A stretch of DNA of 64,000 bases. It comes from a gamma proteobacterium L18 (GTDB lineage: Bacteria > Pseudomonadota > Gammaproteobacteria > Pseudomonadales > Pseudomonadaceae). The stretch is taken from assembly GCA_000497835.1 (NCBI GenBank), contig KI547167.1:239247-303246 (forward strand), read 5' to 3'. A program made the translations under genes and the position numbers. Under the pieces are notes generated by a model. The model made no database searches. It had not been told where the DNA came from and was given only the letters and a program-made list of their open reading frames with translations. Positions 9,447 to 19,382 of this stretch are shown in pieces; the first letter of the stretch is position 1; each line of letters opens with the position of its first letter.

Positions 9447-10695
9447 TGCGATCCAGACTCAGGTGGTTTAGGAAGTTGGAGAAGCACATCCACGCCGACA
9501 GCGCGTTGAGGTCGCGGAACTGCTCGGGCAGGTACTTGGGCGGCGTCACCAGGCCTTCGTCCACCAGTTGGCGCAGGGTGCGCATGTCTTCCAGGGTGGT
9601 CTTGCCGCAGAACAGCAGCGGTATCTGCTCCAGCTTGCCTTTGCGCACGGCCAGCTGGATGTAGTTGTAGACCATGATGAAGCCCTTCAGGTACGACAGG
9701 TCCTTGGTGAAGGGCAGCCCTGTAGGCGTGGAGCCACGGAACACGCGGCTGGCGTTGCCGTAGCTTTCCGGCAGGCCAAAGCCCTGCTCGCGGAAGAAAT
9801 CGAACACCTGCAGGAAGTCGGCGCCCTCCTCCACCATGTGGATAGCGCGGGTGCGGTTGGTGAGCTTGCGCAGGCGGCTGGGGTAGGAGGCGAAGGCGAT
9901 CACCTCCATGAGGATGGCCAGGCCTTCCTGGGTCACTGTCGAGGAGGGTGGGCCTTTGGACAGGAAGGTGCAAATAGGCTGGTTCAGACCGTTGAGCGTG
10001 GTGCCCACATGCACCAGCCCTTCATGCACTTCCAGGGCGCGCACGTCGCGCTCGTTGAACAGGGCGTCGCTGCGGATCTTGATGTAGTCGGCGCCGGCGG
10101 CGGCGTCGGCGACGATGCCGTCGGACTCGAACACGCGGATGGTTTCCTCGGCCTCGCCGAAGGTGCGGTTCAGGCGGCTTTGCAGCATGCCCACGGCATC
10201 CTTGGCGGTGAGGGTCTTGGGCTCGTCCTTCAGGTCACCGCGGCCGTCGATGTTGTTCAGGTAGTCCGACAGCATCAGGCCCAGGTCAGCCAGGGTCGGG
10301 TCTCCGGCGTGGAAGGCGTCGGAGGCGGCGCCGTACAGCTCTTGGGAAATCAGCCCGAAGTCCTCGGTGCCGCGCGCTTCGAGCATGCGCACCACCATGC
10401 GGTACTCCTTGCACATGCGGCGCATGATCTGGCCTACGGGGTTGAACTGGCCCAACTGGCGGGTGATGTCGCGCTCGATGTTCTGGAACTCCAGCTTCAC
10501 GGCGCTGGAATCGAATTGCAGCGGGCGGTTCTGGTAGTAGGCGCGGTCCACGGCCGGCATGGCCTTGCCCTTGGCCTTGAGGAAATCCTGGCGGATGCTG
10601 TCATCCCACTTCACCGCATCGAGCACGCGGATGGGCGCCTGGGCCAATACGATGCGATCGGACAGGCCGCGAATCGTCTGCTGATAATCGTCCAC
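9418..10695 (-). CDS. Flavohemoglobin expression-modulating QEGLA motif protein (DUF1704)
   Basis: A 425-residue member of the DUF1704 family, putative zinc metallopeptidases related in fold to eukaryotic tyrosine carboxypeptidases. The sequence shows the metal-binding-like EVHEGLVHVGT and the signature TQEGLA about 40 residues later. The family name comes from an effect on flavohemoglobin expression; the substrate is unknown to me. The start is GTG at 10695, with AAAGGAG 6 bases upstream; an upstream in-frame start at 10758 would run into the lipoprotein gene. It lies in an operon with a lipoprotein before it and a hydrolase after it. Confidence 0.85.
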   Translation of the reverse strand: MDDYQQTIRGLSDRIVLAQAPIRVLDAVKWDDSIRQDFLKAKGKAMPAVDRAYYQNRPLQFDSSAVKLEFQNIERDITRQLGQFNPVGQIMRRMCKEYRMVVRMLEARGTEDFGLISQELYGAASDAFHAGDPTLADLGLMLSDYLNNIDGRGDLKDEPKTLTAKDAVGMLQSRLNRTFGEAEETIRVFESDGIVADAAAGADYIKIRSDALFNERDVRALEVHEGLVHVGTTLNGLNQPICTFLSKGPPSSTVTQEGLAILMEVIAFASYPSRLRKLTNRTRAIHMVEEGADFLQVFDFFREQGFGLPESYGNASRVFRGSTPTGLPFTKDLSYLKGFIMVYNYIQLAVRKGKLEQIPLLFCGKTTLEDMRTLRQLVDEGLVTPPKYLPEQFRDLNALSAWMCFSNFLNHLSLDRIEADYSNIL

Positions 10696-10708
10696 CGGCG
10701 ACTCCTTT

Positions 10709-11266
10709 CTATAACTGCGATTTTTTTGACGGCGCCCGCGTGTAGCGAGCGATTTCAACGAAGATGTCCGAATTGGCCGGATCGTCCAGATAGGCGAATA
10801 CCTGGTTCAGGTCAGTGTCCACGCGCACGCCCTGCCCTTGCGGCGTGTCCAGGACCGCGCCCTGGAGCGCCTGCTGGGCAATGGCCTGCTGCACCCGGTC
10901 GACGTCGAGGTTGTAGACCACCAGGGCGCCGTCGTCAGTCAATTCGAAGCCCACCAGCGCGTACCGCCCGCCGTATTCAACCGGCAAACGTGCCGAGGCG
11001 TACCAGCGGCTGCCATGGCCGGCCACGGTAAAGCCTACCTCATCACGGGGCTGGCCGGCGGGCGTGCTGATGGCCAGGTAATGGTCGGCGCCCTGGCGCT
11101 TGATGGTCAGGGCCAGGTGCTGGCCCCAGGCGTCCTTGCTCACCCAGCGCCCCACCAGGGCAGCGGGCGCGGCCTGGGTGGCCGGCAGCGGGTCATTGAA
11201 GCTGACCAGGCAGCCGCCCAGCAGCAACGACGACACAGCGATGAGCAGCAGGCGCCAGGCGTTCAT
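10709..11266 (-). CDS. Hypothetical lipoprotein
   Basis: A 185-residue protein with a clear lipoprotein signal (MNAWRLLLIAVSSLLLGGC, Cys 19) followed by a beta-rich domain beginning VGRWVSKDAWGQHLALTI, which resembles small lipocalin-like or copper-resistance-type beta folds, although I cannot name it. The ATG at 11266 is chosen because AAGGAG lies 7 bases before it; the GTG at 11272 is too close. It sits between the TetR gene (32-bp gap) and the DUF1704 gene (13-bp gap) in one operon. Confidence 0.75.
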   Translation of the reverse strand: MNAWRLLLIAVSSLLLGGCLVSFNDPLPATQAAPAALVGRWVSKDAWGQHLALTIKRQGADHYLAISTPAGQPRDEVGFTVAGHGSRWYASARLPVEYGGRYALVGFELTDDGALVVYNLDVDRVQQAIAQQALQGAVLDTPQGQGVRVDTDLNQVFAYLDDPANSDIFVEIARYTRAPSKKSQL

Positions 11267-11298
11267 CCACACTCCTTGGGCAGTCGGGCGTCCGTGGT

Positions 11299-12015
11299 TC
11301 AGGCCGAAGCCAGTACCAGATGCATGTAGCGGGTCAGGATAGCCAGCATTTCATCGTCGGGCATGGGGGCTTCGTTGTTGAGCAAGCCCTGATACTCCAT
11401 GCGGCCGATGATGGCCGTCAACACCTTGGCATCCTGTTGCGGCTCGCGCGAGCCCAATACTTCGAGCAATTGGCAGGTGCCCTGCAGCAGGATCTTCTGA
11501 TGCGAGGTCACCAGTTCGGCCAGGCGCGGGCTGAGCAGCGCTTCCTGGCGAAAGGCCTGTTCGGCCATCAGGTAGTCGCGACGGGTCAGCAGCTGGCGGT
11601 GCACGTATTCGGCGGTCATGCGCGCGATGTCGTCGGCCAGCTGGGCGCGGGCTGCGGGGCTGCCGTCGTTGCGCGCCATCACACCACGCAGCATTTCTTC
11701 GGTACTGGCCCACAGCTTGGCCATGTAGGCGGCGCTGCGCTCCACGTACTGAGCGAAGGTATCGGTCAGCAGGTCTTCGATGTCCTTGAAATAGTAGGTG
11801 GTGGCCGACAACGGCACGCCGGCTTGCGCCGCTACCGCCCGATGCCGAACCCCGCGTACGCCGTCGCGTATGACAATGCGCATGGCCGCGTCGAGAATCT
11901 CCTGACGACGCTGTTCACTTCCCTGGCGGCTGGCCTTGCGGCCCTGATACTGAACACTTTCCGCCACTGCTGTCGCTACACCGGCAGCACCTTGTTGAGC
12001 CATTGCAGGAGTCAC
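11299..12015 (-). CDS. TetR family transcriptional regulator
   Basis: About 238 residues with an N-terminal helix-turn-helix (RRQEILDAAMRIVIRDG, then VRHRAVAAQAGVPLSATTYYF) at residues 35-85 and a helical ligand-binding C-terminal domain. The start is GTG at 12015 or ATG at 12003; the former has a purine-rich AAGAGGA upstream. It heads the operon that runs through the lipoprotein, DUF1704, hydrolase and small membrane genes, and probably represses it. The inducer is unknown. It is also the gene next to lysS in related Pseudomonas. Confidence 0.85.
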   Translation of the reverse strand: MTPAMAQQGAAGVATAVAESVQYQGRKASRQGSEQRRQEILDAAMRIVIRDGVRGVRHRAVAAQAGVPLSATTYYFKDIEDLLTDTFAQYVERSAAYMAKLWASTEEMLRGVMARNDGSPAARAQLADDIARMTAEYVHRQLLTRRDYLMAEQAFRQEALLSPRLAELVTSHQKILLQGTCQLLEVLGSREPQQDAKVLTAIIGRMEYQGLLNNEAPMPDDEMLAILTRYMHLVLASA

Positions 12016-12071
12016 TACCCTAATCCTCTTGAATAAAACCGATCCGTCGGTGAGCGAAGCGCCTCCATCGG

Positions 12072-12160
12072 TGTGGGACCGGGCGAAGCTCGGGAAAAGG
12101 CCAACACGGTCTGCCCTGGGCTACGCGTCACCTGTTTCCCGAGCTTCGCCCGGTCCCACA
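12072..12160. repeat. Family A inverted repeat (copy 2)
   Basis: It has the same arms as copy 1, about 37 bp apart, between the TetR gene start and the lysS terminator. Confidence 0.9.
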
Positions 12161-12200
12161 TGAATAGAAAGTGGCGCCTCCATCGTCAAATTGTACCCAT

Positions 12201-12223
12201 AAAAAAGCCGCCCCGGGGGCGGC
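12201..12223 (-). terminator. Rho-independent terminator of lysS
   Basis: On the minus strand a GCCGCCCC/GGGGGCGGC stem is followed directly by TTTTTT, 14 bp after the lysS stop. This is a textbook intrinsic terminator. Confidence 0.9.
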
Positions 12224-12236
12224 TCGTTCAGCTGAC

Positions 12237-13739
12237 TCAGGCCTGCGGACGCATGTGCGGGAACAGGATCACGTCGCGGATGGACGGGGAATTGGTCAGC
12301 AGCATCACCAGGCGGTCGATGCCGATGCCTTCACCGGCCGTTGGCGGCATGCCGTACTCCAGCGCGCGCACGAAGTCGGCGTCGTAGTGCATGGCTTCGT
12401 CGTCGCCGGCGTCCTTGTCGGCCACCTGGGCCATGAAGCGCTCGGCCTGGTCTTCCGCGTCGTTCAACTCGGAGTAGGCGTTGGCGATCTCACGGCCGCC
12501 GATGAACAGCTCGAAGCGGTCGGTGACGTTCGCGTTGTCGTCGTTGCGACGGGCCAGCGGCGACACTTCGAACGGGTACTGGGTAATGAAGTGCGGCTGC
12601 TCCAGCTTGTGCTCGACCAGCTCTTCGAAAATCATCACCTGCAGTTTGCCCAGGCCTTCGAAACCCAGCACCTTGGCGCCGGCTTTCTTGGCGATTTCAC
12701 GGGCCTTGTCGATGTCGTTCAGGTCGGCAGCGGTCAGTTCCGGGTTGTACTTGAGGATCGAGTCGAACACCGACAGGCGCACGAACGGCTCGCCGAAGTG
12801 GAACACCTTGTCGCCGTACGGCACGTCGGTGCTGCCCAGCACCAGCTGCGCCAGCTCGCGGAACAGTTCTTCGGTCAGGTCCATGTTGTCTTCATAGTCA
12901 GCATGGGCCTGGTAGAACTCGAGCATGGTGAACTCGGGGTTGTGCCGGGTCGAGACGCCTTCGTTACGGAAGTTGCGGTTGATCTCGAAGACCTTCTCGA
13001 AACCACCCACCACCAGACGCTTGAGGTACAGCTCCGGCGCGATGCGCAGGAACATCGGCAGGTCCAGGGCGTTGTGGTGGGTCTCGAACGGCTTGGCCGC
13101 CGCGCCGCCAGGAATGGTCTGCAGCATCGGCGTTTCCACTTCCAGGAAGTCACGCTTCATCAGGAAGCTGCGGATGTGGGCGATGACTTGCGAACGCACG
13201 CGGAAGGTGTCGCGCACTTCTTCGTTGACGATCAGGTCAACGTAGCGCTGGCGGTAGCGCTGTTCAGTGTCGGTCAGGCCGTGGTGCTTGTCCGGCAGCG
13301 GGCGCAGCGACTTGGTCAGCAGGCGCACGTTGATCATTTCCACGTACAGGTCGCCCTTGCCCGAACGGGCCAGGGTGCCTTCGGCTGCGATGATGTCGCC
13401 CATGTCCCAGGTTTTCACCGAGGCCAGGGTTTCTTCAGGCAGGGTCTTGCGGTTGACGTAGACCTGGATGCGACCGGTCATGTCCTGGATCACCATGAAC
13501 GAGCCACGGTTGAGCATGATGCGACCGGCCACCTTGACCGGGATGGCCAGGGCTTCCAGCTCTTCCTTGGTCTTGTCGACGTACTGCTTCTGCAGGTCGC
13601 CTGCATAGCTGTCACGGCGGAAGTCGTTGGGGAAGGCCTGGCCCTTGGCACGCTCGGCAGCAAGCTTTTCCTTGCGCAGGGCGATCAGGGAGTTTTCTTC
13701 CTGTTGCAGGGCTTGCGGGTCGAGTTGTTGGTCGCTCAT
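12237..13739 (-). CDS. lysS: Lysyl-tRNA synthetase (class II)
   Basis: It charges tRNA-Lys. The product has 500 residues with an N-terminal OB-fold anticodon-binding domain (residues about 60-160, [15 protein letters not shown]) and a class II catalytic core. Motif 2 is seen around [20 protein letters not shown] and motif 3 in [12 protein letters not shown] near the C-terminus. The length is typical. It is downstream of prfB, the usual prfB-lysS order, with an 86-bp gap, and ends at a strong intrinsic terminator. Confidence 0.97.
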   Translation of the reverse strand: MSDQQLDPQALQQEENSLIALRKEKLAAERAKGQAFPNDFRRDSYAGDLQKQYVDKTKEELEALAIPVKVAGRIMLNRGSFMVIQDMTGRIQVYVNRKTLPEETLASVKTWDMGDIIAAEGTLARSGKGDLYVEMINVRLLTKSLRPLPDKHHGLTDTEQRYRQRYVDLIVNEEVRDTFRVRSQVIAHIRSFLMKRDFLEVETPMLQTIPGGAAAKPFETHHNALDLPMFLRIAPELYLKRLVVGGFEKVFEINRNFRNEGVSTRHNPEFTMLEFYQAHADYEDNMDLTEELFRELAQLVLGSTDVPYGDKVFHFGEPFVRLSVFDSILKYNPELTAADLNDIDKAREIAKKAGAKVLGFEGLGKLQVMIFEELVEHKLEQPHFITQYPFEVSPLARRNDDNANVTDRFELFIGGREIANAYSELNDAEDQAERFMAQVADKDAGDDEAMHYDADFVRALEYGMPPTAGEGIGIDRLVMLLTNSPSIRDVILFPHMRPQA

Positions 13740-13825
13740 GTCTTGAAAATTTCCATCACGGGGTTGTTGCCCCCGCCTTGCGGCGGGGATCGCGGGCAGG
13801 TTCGCCCCTGCACGGGGCGCCTGCC

Positions 13826-14921
13826 TTACAGGCCTTGCTTGAGGCTGGCCACCAGGTATTCGTCGATATCGCCGTCCAGTACCTTGTCGCAGTCGCTGCG
13901 CTCGACACTGGTGCGCAGGTCCTTGATACGCGAGGCGTCCAGCACGTAGGAGCGAATCTGGTGCCCCCAGCCGATGTCCGACTTGCTGTCTTCCATGGCC
14001 TGGGACGCGGCGTTGCGCTTCTGCACTTCCTGCTCGTAAAGGCGCGCCCGCAGCATTTTCATGGCGGTGTCCTTGTTGGCGTGCTGGGAACGTTCGTTCT
14101 GGCAGCTGACCACGGTGTTGGTCGGCACGTGGGTGATACGTACCGCGGAGTCCGTGGTGTTAACGTGCTGACCACCGGCGCCCGAGGAGCGGTAGGTGTC
14201 GATGCGCAGGTCCGACGGGTTGATGTCGATTTCGATGTTGTCATCGATTTCCGGCGACACGAACACGGCCGAGAACGAGGTGTGACGACGGTTGCCGGAG
14301 TCGAACGGGCTCTTGCGCACCAGGCGGTGCACGCCGATTTCGGTGCGCAGCCAGCCAAAGGCGTACTCGCCCTTGATGTGCAGGGTAGCGCCCTTGATAC
14401 CGGCCACTTCACCGGCCGACAACTCCATGATGGTGGTGTCGAAGCCGCGCTTGTCGGCCCAGCGCAGGTACATGCGCAGCAGGATGTTGGCCCAGTCCTG
14501 GGCTTCGGTACCGCCGGAGCCGGCCTGGATGTCCAGGTAGGCGTTGTTGGCGTCCATCTCGCCGCTGAACATGCGACGGAATTCCAGCTTCTCCAGCGAC
14601 TCGCGCAGGCGCTCGACTTCCTCGGTCACGTCGGCGACGGCGCCTTCGTCTTCTTCCTCGGCGGCCATCAACAGCAGGTCCTTGGCATCGGCCAGGCCCG
14701 CGTTCATTTCGTCCAGGGTGTCGACGATCTGGGCCAGCAGCGCGCGCTCGCGGCCCAGGTTCTGAGCGTACTCAGGGTTGTTCCAGACTGCCGGATCTTC
14801 AAGCTCGCGGTTGACCTCGGTCAGACGCTCATGCTTTTGATCGTAGTCAAAGATACCCCCGAATGGTTTCGGAGCGCTCGGACAGGTCCTTGATGATGTT
14901 CAGGATCGGGTTGATTTCCAT
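13826..14921 (-). CDS. prfB: Peptide chain release factor 2 (programmed +1 frameshift)
   Basis: RF2 ends translation at UGA and UAA. The reading frame is split: 24 codons from ATG 14921 run to an in-frame TGA at 14849-14847, and the rest resumes in the +1 frame from 14848, giving 364 residues. The classic slip site CTT-TGA-C with an upstream GGGGG Shine-Dalgarno-like run is present, so low RF2 allows the shift. The body has the stop-recognition tripeptide SPF (in [14 protein letters not shown]) and the catalytic GGQ ([13 protein letters not shown]). It is not a pseudogene. Confidence 0.97.
14843..14860 (-). promoter_or_regulatory. prfB: prfB programmed frameshift site
   Basis: The minus strand reads GGGGG TAT CTT TGA C. 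This is the autoregulatory recoding element of RF2: the internal G-run pairs with 16S rRNA while the ribosome pauses at UGA and slips +1 on CUU. Confidence 0.95.
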
Positions 14922-15040
14922 GGCGGGCAGCACTCGTACGTAACTGGTCAAAAGCCGGAGAGTATAGCGCACTCGTGGGCAGGAGGCAGCCCGCTGGGCG
15001 GCAAACTTGCGAGATGGTCCCACAAGGGGGGGATAGGCGC

Positions 15041-16048
15041 TTAGTCGCTGATGCCTACCTGATTGCGGCCGTTGTGCTTGGCCTGGTAAAGGCCCTTGTC
15101 TGCGGCCGAGATCAGCTGGCGACAATGCGAGCCACCCTGGGGAATCTGGGTGGACAGGCCGATACTGACCGTCAGGTGCGAGCCTTCGTTGGGCGCAATG
15201 TGCGGGATTTTCAGCCCGGCGATGGTCTGCCGCAGTTTTTCCGCCACCAGCCGTGCACCGCCCGGCGAGGTATTGGGCAGCACCAGGGCGAACTCTTCGC
15301 CGCCATAGCGCGCTGGCAGGTCGGTGGAACGCGCGCAGCTGTCACGAATGGCGTCGGCCACGCGCCGCAAGGCTTCGTCGCCGTCCAGGTGGCCGAAGCT
15401 GTCGTTGAACGACTTGAAGTAGTCAACGTCGATCATCAGCAGCGACAGCTGGGTCTGGTCACGCAGGGCCCGGCGCCATTCCAGTTCCAGGTATTCGTCG
15501 AAGTGGCGGCGGTTGGACAGGCCGGTCAGGCCGTCGGAGTTCATCAACCGCTGCAGCACCAGGTTGGTGTCCAGCAACTGCTGCTGGCTGACGCGCAGGG
15601 CGCGGTAGGCTTCGTCGCGCTGCAGCAGGGTCTGGTAGGAGCGCGAGTGGTAACGAATGCGCGCCACCAGTTCGATGGTGTCCGGCAGCTTCACCAGGTA
15701 ATCGTTGGCACCGGCGGCAAAGGCAGCGCTCTTGACCAGCGGGTCTTCCTTGGTGGACAGCACGATGATCGGGATGTCCTTCGTGGCCGGGTGGTTGCGG
15801 TAGTCGCGCACCAGGGTCAGGCCGTCCAGGCCGGGCATCACCAGGTCCTGCAAAATGACCGTGGGCTTGAGGCGGATGGCCTGCTCGATGGCCTGATGCG
15901 GGTCGGCGCAGAAGTGGAAATCGATGTTGCTTTCGTTGGCCAGGCCACGCCGCACCGCTTCGCCGATCATGGCCTGGTCGTCGACGAGCAGCACCATGGC
16001 CTTGTTCTCGTCGGTAGCCTTGAACTCTTCGATCTGCAAATCAATCAT
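15041..16048 (-). CDS. wspR: Diguanylate cyclase response regulator WspR
   Basis: Output of the Wsp system, making c-di-GMP when phosphorylated by WspE. It has 335 residues: a REC domain at 15-135 with phospho-acceptor Asp about 68 (VILQDLVMP), a coiled stalk, and a GGDEF domain with the active motif GGEEF at about 249-253. The inhibitory I-site RSTD lies at 240-243, so product inhibition should be intact. It is the last gene of the wsp operon, 51 bp after wspF. High c-di-GMP from WspR promotes exopolysaccharide and biofilm in Pseudomonas. Confidence 0.96.
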   Translation of the reverse strand: MIDLQIEEFKATDENKAMVLLVDDQAMIGEAVRRGLANESNIDFHFCADPHQAIEQAIRLKPTVILQDLVMPGLDGLTLVRDYRNHPATKDIPIIVLSTKEDPLVKSAAFAAGANDYLVKLPDTIELVARIRYHSRSYQTLLQRDEAYRALRVSQQQLLDTNLVLQRLMNSDGLTGLSNRRHFDEYLELEWRRALRDQTQLSLLMIDVDYFKSFNDSFGHLDGDEALRRVADAIRDSCARSTDLPARYGGEEFALVLPNTSPGGARLVAEKLRQTIAGLKIPHIAPNEGSHLTVSIGLSTQIPQGGSHCRQLISAADKGLYQAKHNGRNQVGISD

Positions 16049-16099
16049 GCGTTATCCACCTGATCACTGCCTTTACGCCGGCACGGCCTGTTGCTGGGG

Positions 16100-17110
16100 T
16101 CATGGCTGAAAAATTTCCGTCAGTCTGGGAGCAATCCGCTCCAGTGGGCGGATTTCCACCGCCGCATCAATGGCCGCCGCTGCCTTGGGCATGCCATACA
16201 CCGCACTGCTCTGCTGGTCCTGGGCGATGGTCAGGAACTGTTGCTGGCGCAGCAGCTTGAGCCCCTGCGCGCCATCGCGGCCCATGCCGGTCAACAGCAC
16301 ACCCACCGCATCACCGCGCCAGAAACGCGCGACGCTTTCAAAAAACACATCAATGGACGGCCGATAGATTTCGTTCACTGGCTCCTCCGTGTAGGCCAGC
16401 GTTCCGTCGCTCAACAGACGGAGGTGGTGGTTGGTACCGGCCAGCAATACTACGCCTGGTTGCGGCGGTTCGCCCTCGCGGGCCAGGCGCACGTCGAGGC
16501 CGCTGGCCCCGGCCAGCCAGTCCGCCATGCCCGCAGCAAACACCTGATCCACATGCTGCACCAGCACAATGGCGGCGGGAAAGTTTTTCGGCAAGCCCTT
16601 GAGCAAAATTTCCAGCGCAGCAGGGCCACCCGCCGAAGAACCAATGGCCACCAGGGCATGCCGCTGCGCCCCGGTGCGCAGTGGGGTAGGCACCGCCTTG
16701 ACGGTGCTGCCGCGCTGGCCGATCAACCAGCCGATGTTGAGGATTTTGCGCAGCAGCGGCGCCGCCGCCTCACGCGGGTTGCCAGCGCCTACGGCCGGGG
16801 TGTCGACCACGTCCAGGGCACCATGGCCCATGGCTTCGAACACCCGGTGCACGTTCTGCTGGCGGTCCACGGTGACAATGACGATGGCGCACGGGGTGGC
16901 GGCCATGATCTGCCGCGTGGCTTCCACGCCATCCATCACCGGCATGATCAGGTCCATCAGGATCAGGTCGGGTAACTGCTCGGCGCACTTGGCCACGGCC
17001 TCGGCGCCATTGCCGGCCACCCAGATGATCTGATGCGCAGGTTCGAAAGCCAGTGCCCGGCGCAGGGCTTCAACCGCCATGGGCATATCGTTGACGATTG
17101 CGATCTTCAT
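16100..17110 (-). CDS. wspF: Chemotaxis-type methylesterase WspF (CheB-like)
   Basis: It demethylates the WspA receptor and so resets the pathway; its loss locks the Wsp system on in other pseudomonads. It has 336 residues: REC domain with Asp about 53 (LILMDLIMPVMDG), then a CheB esterase domain with the catalytic serine region AIGSSAGGPAAL, the histidine region VLVQHVD and the aspartate region TGMGRDGAQGL. All are intact. ATG 17110 overlaps the wspE stop by 4 bases, indicating translational coupling. A defect in wspE upstream could therefore also lower wspF expression. Confidence 0.96.
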   Translation of the reverse strand: MKIAIVNDMPMAVEALRRALAFEPAHQIIWVAGNGAEAVAKCAEQLPDLILMDLIMPVMDGVEATRQIMAATPCAIVIVTVDRQQNVHRVFEAMGHGALDVVDTPAVGAGNPREAAAPLLRKILNIGWLIGQRGSTVKAVPTPLRTGAQRHALVAIGSSAGGPAALEILLKGLPKNFPAAIVLVQHVDQVFAAGMADWLAGASGLDVRLAREGEPPQPGVVLLAGTNHHLRLLSDGTLAYTEEPVNEIYRPSIDVFFESVARFWRGDAVGVLLTGMGRDGAQGLKLLRQQQFLTIAQDQQSSAVYGMPKAAAAIDAAVEIRPLERIAPRLTEIFQP

Positions 17111-19382
17111 CCCTGGGCACTCCCGATCAACTCGACCACGGCATCCAGCAAGGCATCGTCGTGGAAACTGGCTTTTGCCAGATAGTAGTCCGCCCCGGCA
17201 TCCAGGCCACGCCGTCGATCCTCTTCACGGTCCTTGTAGGACACCACCATCACCGGCAGCGATTGCAGACGGCTGTCGCGGCGCACCAGGGTCACCAGTT
17301 CGATGCCGTCCATGCGCGGCATGTCAATGTCGGTGATCAGCAAATCGAAATCCTCGCTGCGCAGGGCGTTCCAGCCGTCCATGCCGTCCACCGCCACGGC
17401 CACTTCGTAGCCACGATGGCTGAGCAGCTTGCGTTGCAGTTCACGCACTGTGAGCGAGTCATCCACCACCAGCACGCGTTTGCGCGCCTGCTCGGTGCCG
17501 GGACGCGCCCGGCGATCAATGCGCTCCAGACGACCAGTGGTCAGCAGTTTCTCCACCGAGCGCAGCATGTCTTCGACATCGACAATCAGCACCACCGAAC
17601 CATCGTCCAGCAAGGCGCCGGCGGAAATATCCTGGACCTTGCCCAGCCGTGCATCCAGCGGCAGTACCACCAGGGTGCGTTCACCGATGAAGCGCTCCAC
17701 CGCCACACCGTAAATGGCGTCGCGCTCGCGGATCACCACCACCCGCAACGATTCCTCGCTGGCCTGCCCGGCCGGGCGCTGCAGCAACTGGCTGGCGGCG
17801 ACCAGGCCCACGTGGCGGCCTTCGTACCAGAAGTGCTGGCGACCTTCGAGCTGGACGATGTCCTCGGCCGGCAGGTCCAGCGTGTGCTCGATGTGCGCCA
17901 GCGGGAAGGCGTAGGCTTCCTCGCCCACTTCCACCACCAGGCTGCGCACCACCGACAACGTCAGCGGCACTTCGATGTGGAAACAGCTGCCCTGCCCCGC
18001 CACCTGCGTCAGCTCAACCGAGCCGCGCAACTCGCGCATCATGTGATGCACGGCGTCCAGGCCGACCCCGCGGCCGGACACCTCGGTGACCTTGTCGCGC
18101 AGGCTGAAGCCGGGCAGGAACAGGAAGGTCAGCAGTTCTTCTTCGCTCAGTTGCGCGGCCGTTTCGGCCGGCGACAACTGGCGTTCGACGATGCTACGGC
18201 GCAACCGCTCCAGATCAACGCCGCCACCGTCGTCGCTCAGCTCCACCACCAGCAAACCGGCCTGGTGCGAGGCACGTAGCAACACCCGGCCTTCGGCTGG
18301 CTTGCCGGCCAGCAGGCGCTGTCCGGGGTTTCGATGCCGTGGTCGACGGCGTTGCGCAACAGGTGCGTCAACGGCGCTTCGAGCTTTTCCAGCACGTCGC
18401 GGTCGACCTGGGTTTTCTCGCCTTCGATGTCCAGGCGCACCTGCTTGCCCAGCGAGCGTCCCAGGTCGCGCACCATGCGCACCTGGCCGCCCAGCACGTC
18501 GGCGAACGGCCGCATGCGGCAGGCCAGGGCCGTGTCATACAGCAACTGGGCGCGCTGACTGGCCTGCCAGCCGAACTCGTCCAGCTCGCTGGTCTGGTGC
18601 ACCAGCATGTGTTGGGTTTCGGCCAGCAGCCCCTGGACCAAGGCCAAGGCTTCATGCACTTCTTCGGTCTGGGTGGTGGCCTGCAGGTGTTCCTTCAGGC
18701 CGTCGAGCGCGCGCTGGCTCTGGCCCTGCATGCGCTTGAGGCGCTGCATGGTGGCCAGGTAGGGCTTGAGGCGCTGGGTTTCGACCAGGGACTTGCTCGA
18801 CAGGTCCAGCAGGCTGTTCAAGCGCTCGGCGGTAACCCGCAGCACGCGTTCGCCACCTTCGACCGTCTTGGTTTTGCGCCGCTCTCGCGTGACCGGTGGT
18901 TCTGCCACGGCTTCTGGTTCAGGCTCCGGTTCCGGCAGCACGAGGGGTTCGGGCGCAGGCGCCGGGCTGGCCACGCGCGGCGGCGGTAAGGCGGACGGGT
19001 CCAGCAGCGCCGTCATGCGCACCGAGTAGGCAGCAATGTCTTCGGTGGTGGGCGCCCCCTCGGGCGTGGCAATGCGCATCAGCAGGTCGGTACCGTGCAG
19101 CAGCGCATCGATATGCTCGGGCGTCAGCAGCAGCCGGCCTTCCTGGGCACTGACCAGGCAGTCCTCCATCACGTGGGCCACACTGACGCCGGCGTCGACG
19201 CCGACAATCCGCGCCGCGCCCTTGAGCGAATGCGCGGCGCGCATGCAGGCTTCCAGGTGCTCGGCGTGGGTAGGGTTGCGTTCAAGCTCCAGAAGGCCTG
19301 CGCTGAGCACCTGTGTCTGCGCTTCGGCCTCCAGGGCAAAGAGTTCGAGCAGGGAGGCGTCGCGCATCTGATCCGGGGTCAT
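17107..19382 (-). pseudogene. wspE: Hybrid CheA-type kinase WspE, frameshifted
   Basis: WspE autophosphorylates and passes phosphate to WspR and WspF. The intact gene would give about 758 residues: Hpt with His 51 (AAHSLKGAARIVG), dimerisation region, CheA ATPase domain, CheW-like domain and a C-terminal REC (LLITDIDMPRMDG). Here frame 1 runs from 19382 to the N-box segment HLLRNAVDHGIETP (residue 353), then gains a 28-residue nonsense tail ending at 18237. The correct frame resumes just after 18322 with the remaining ATP-binding boxes (SDDGGGVD). One base is missing at 18321/18322, where GA-CAG should read as Glu-Gln. Either the kinase is truly inactive or this is a sequencing error. Confidence 0.93.

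Noticed and set aside
13826..14921. prfB as a pseudogene because of an in-frame TGA
   Set aside because: The CTT-TGA-C site with an upstream G-run is the normal programmed frameshift of RF2.
18237..18402. Programmed frameshifting to explain split wspE
   Set aside because: There is no slippery sequence, pause stem or Shine-Dalgarno-like run at the junction, and wspE is not known to be recoded.
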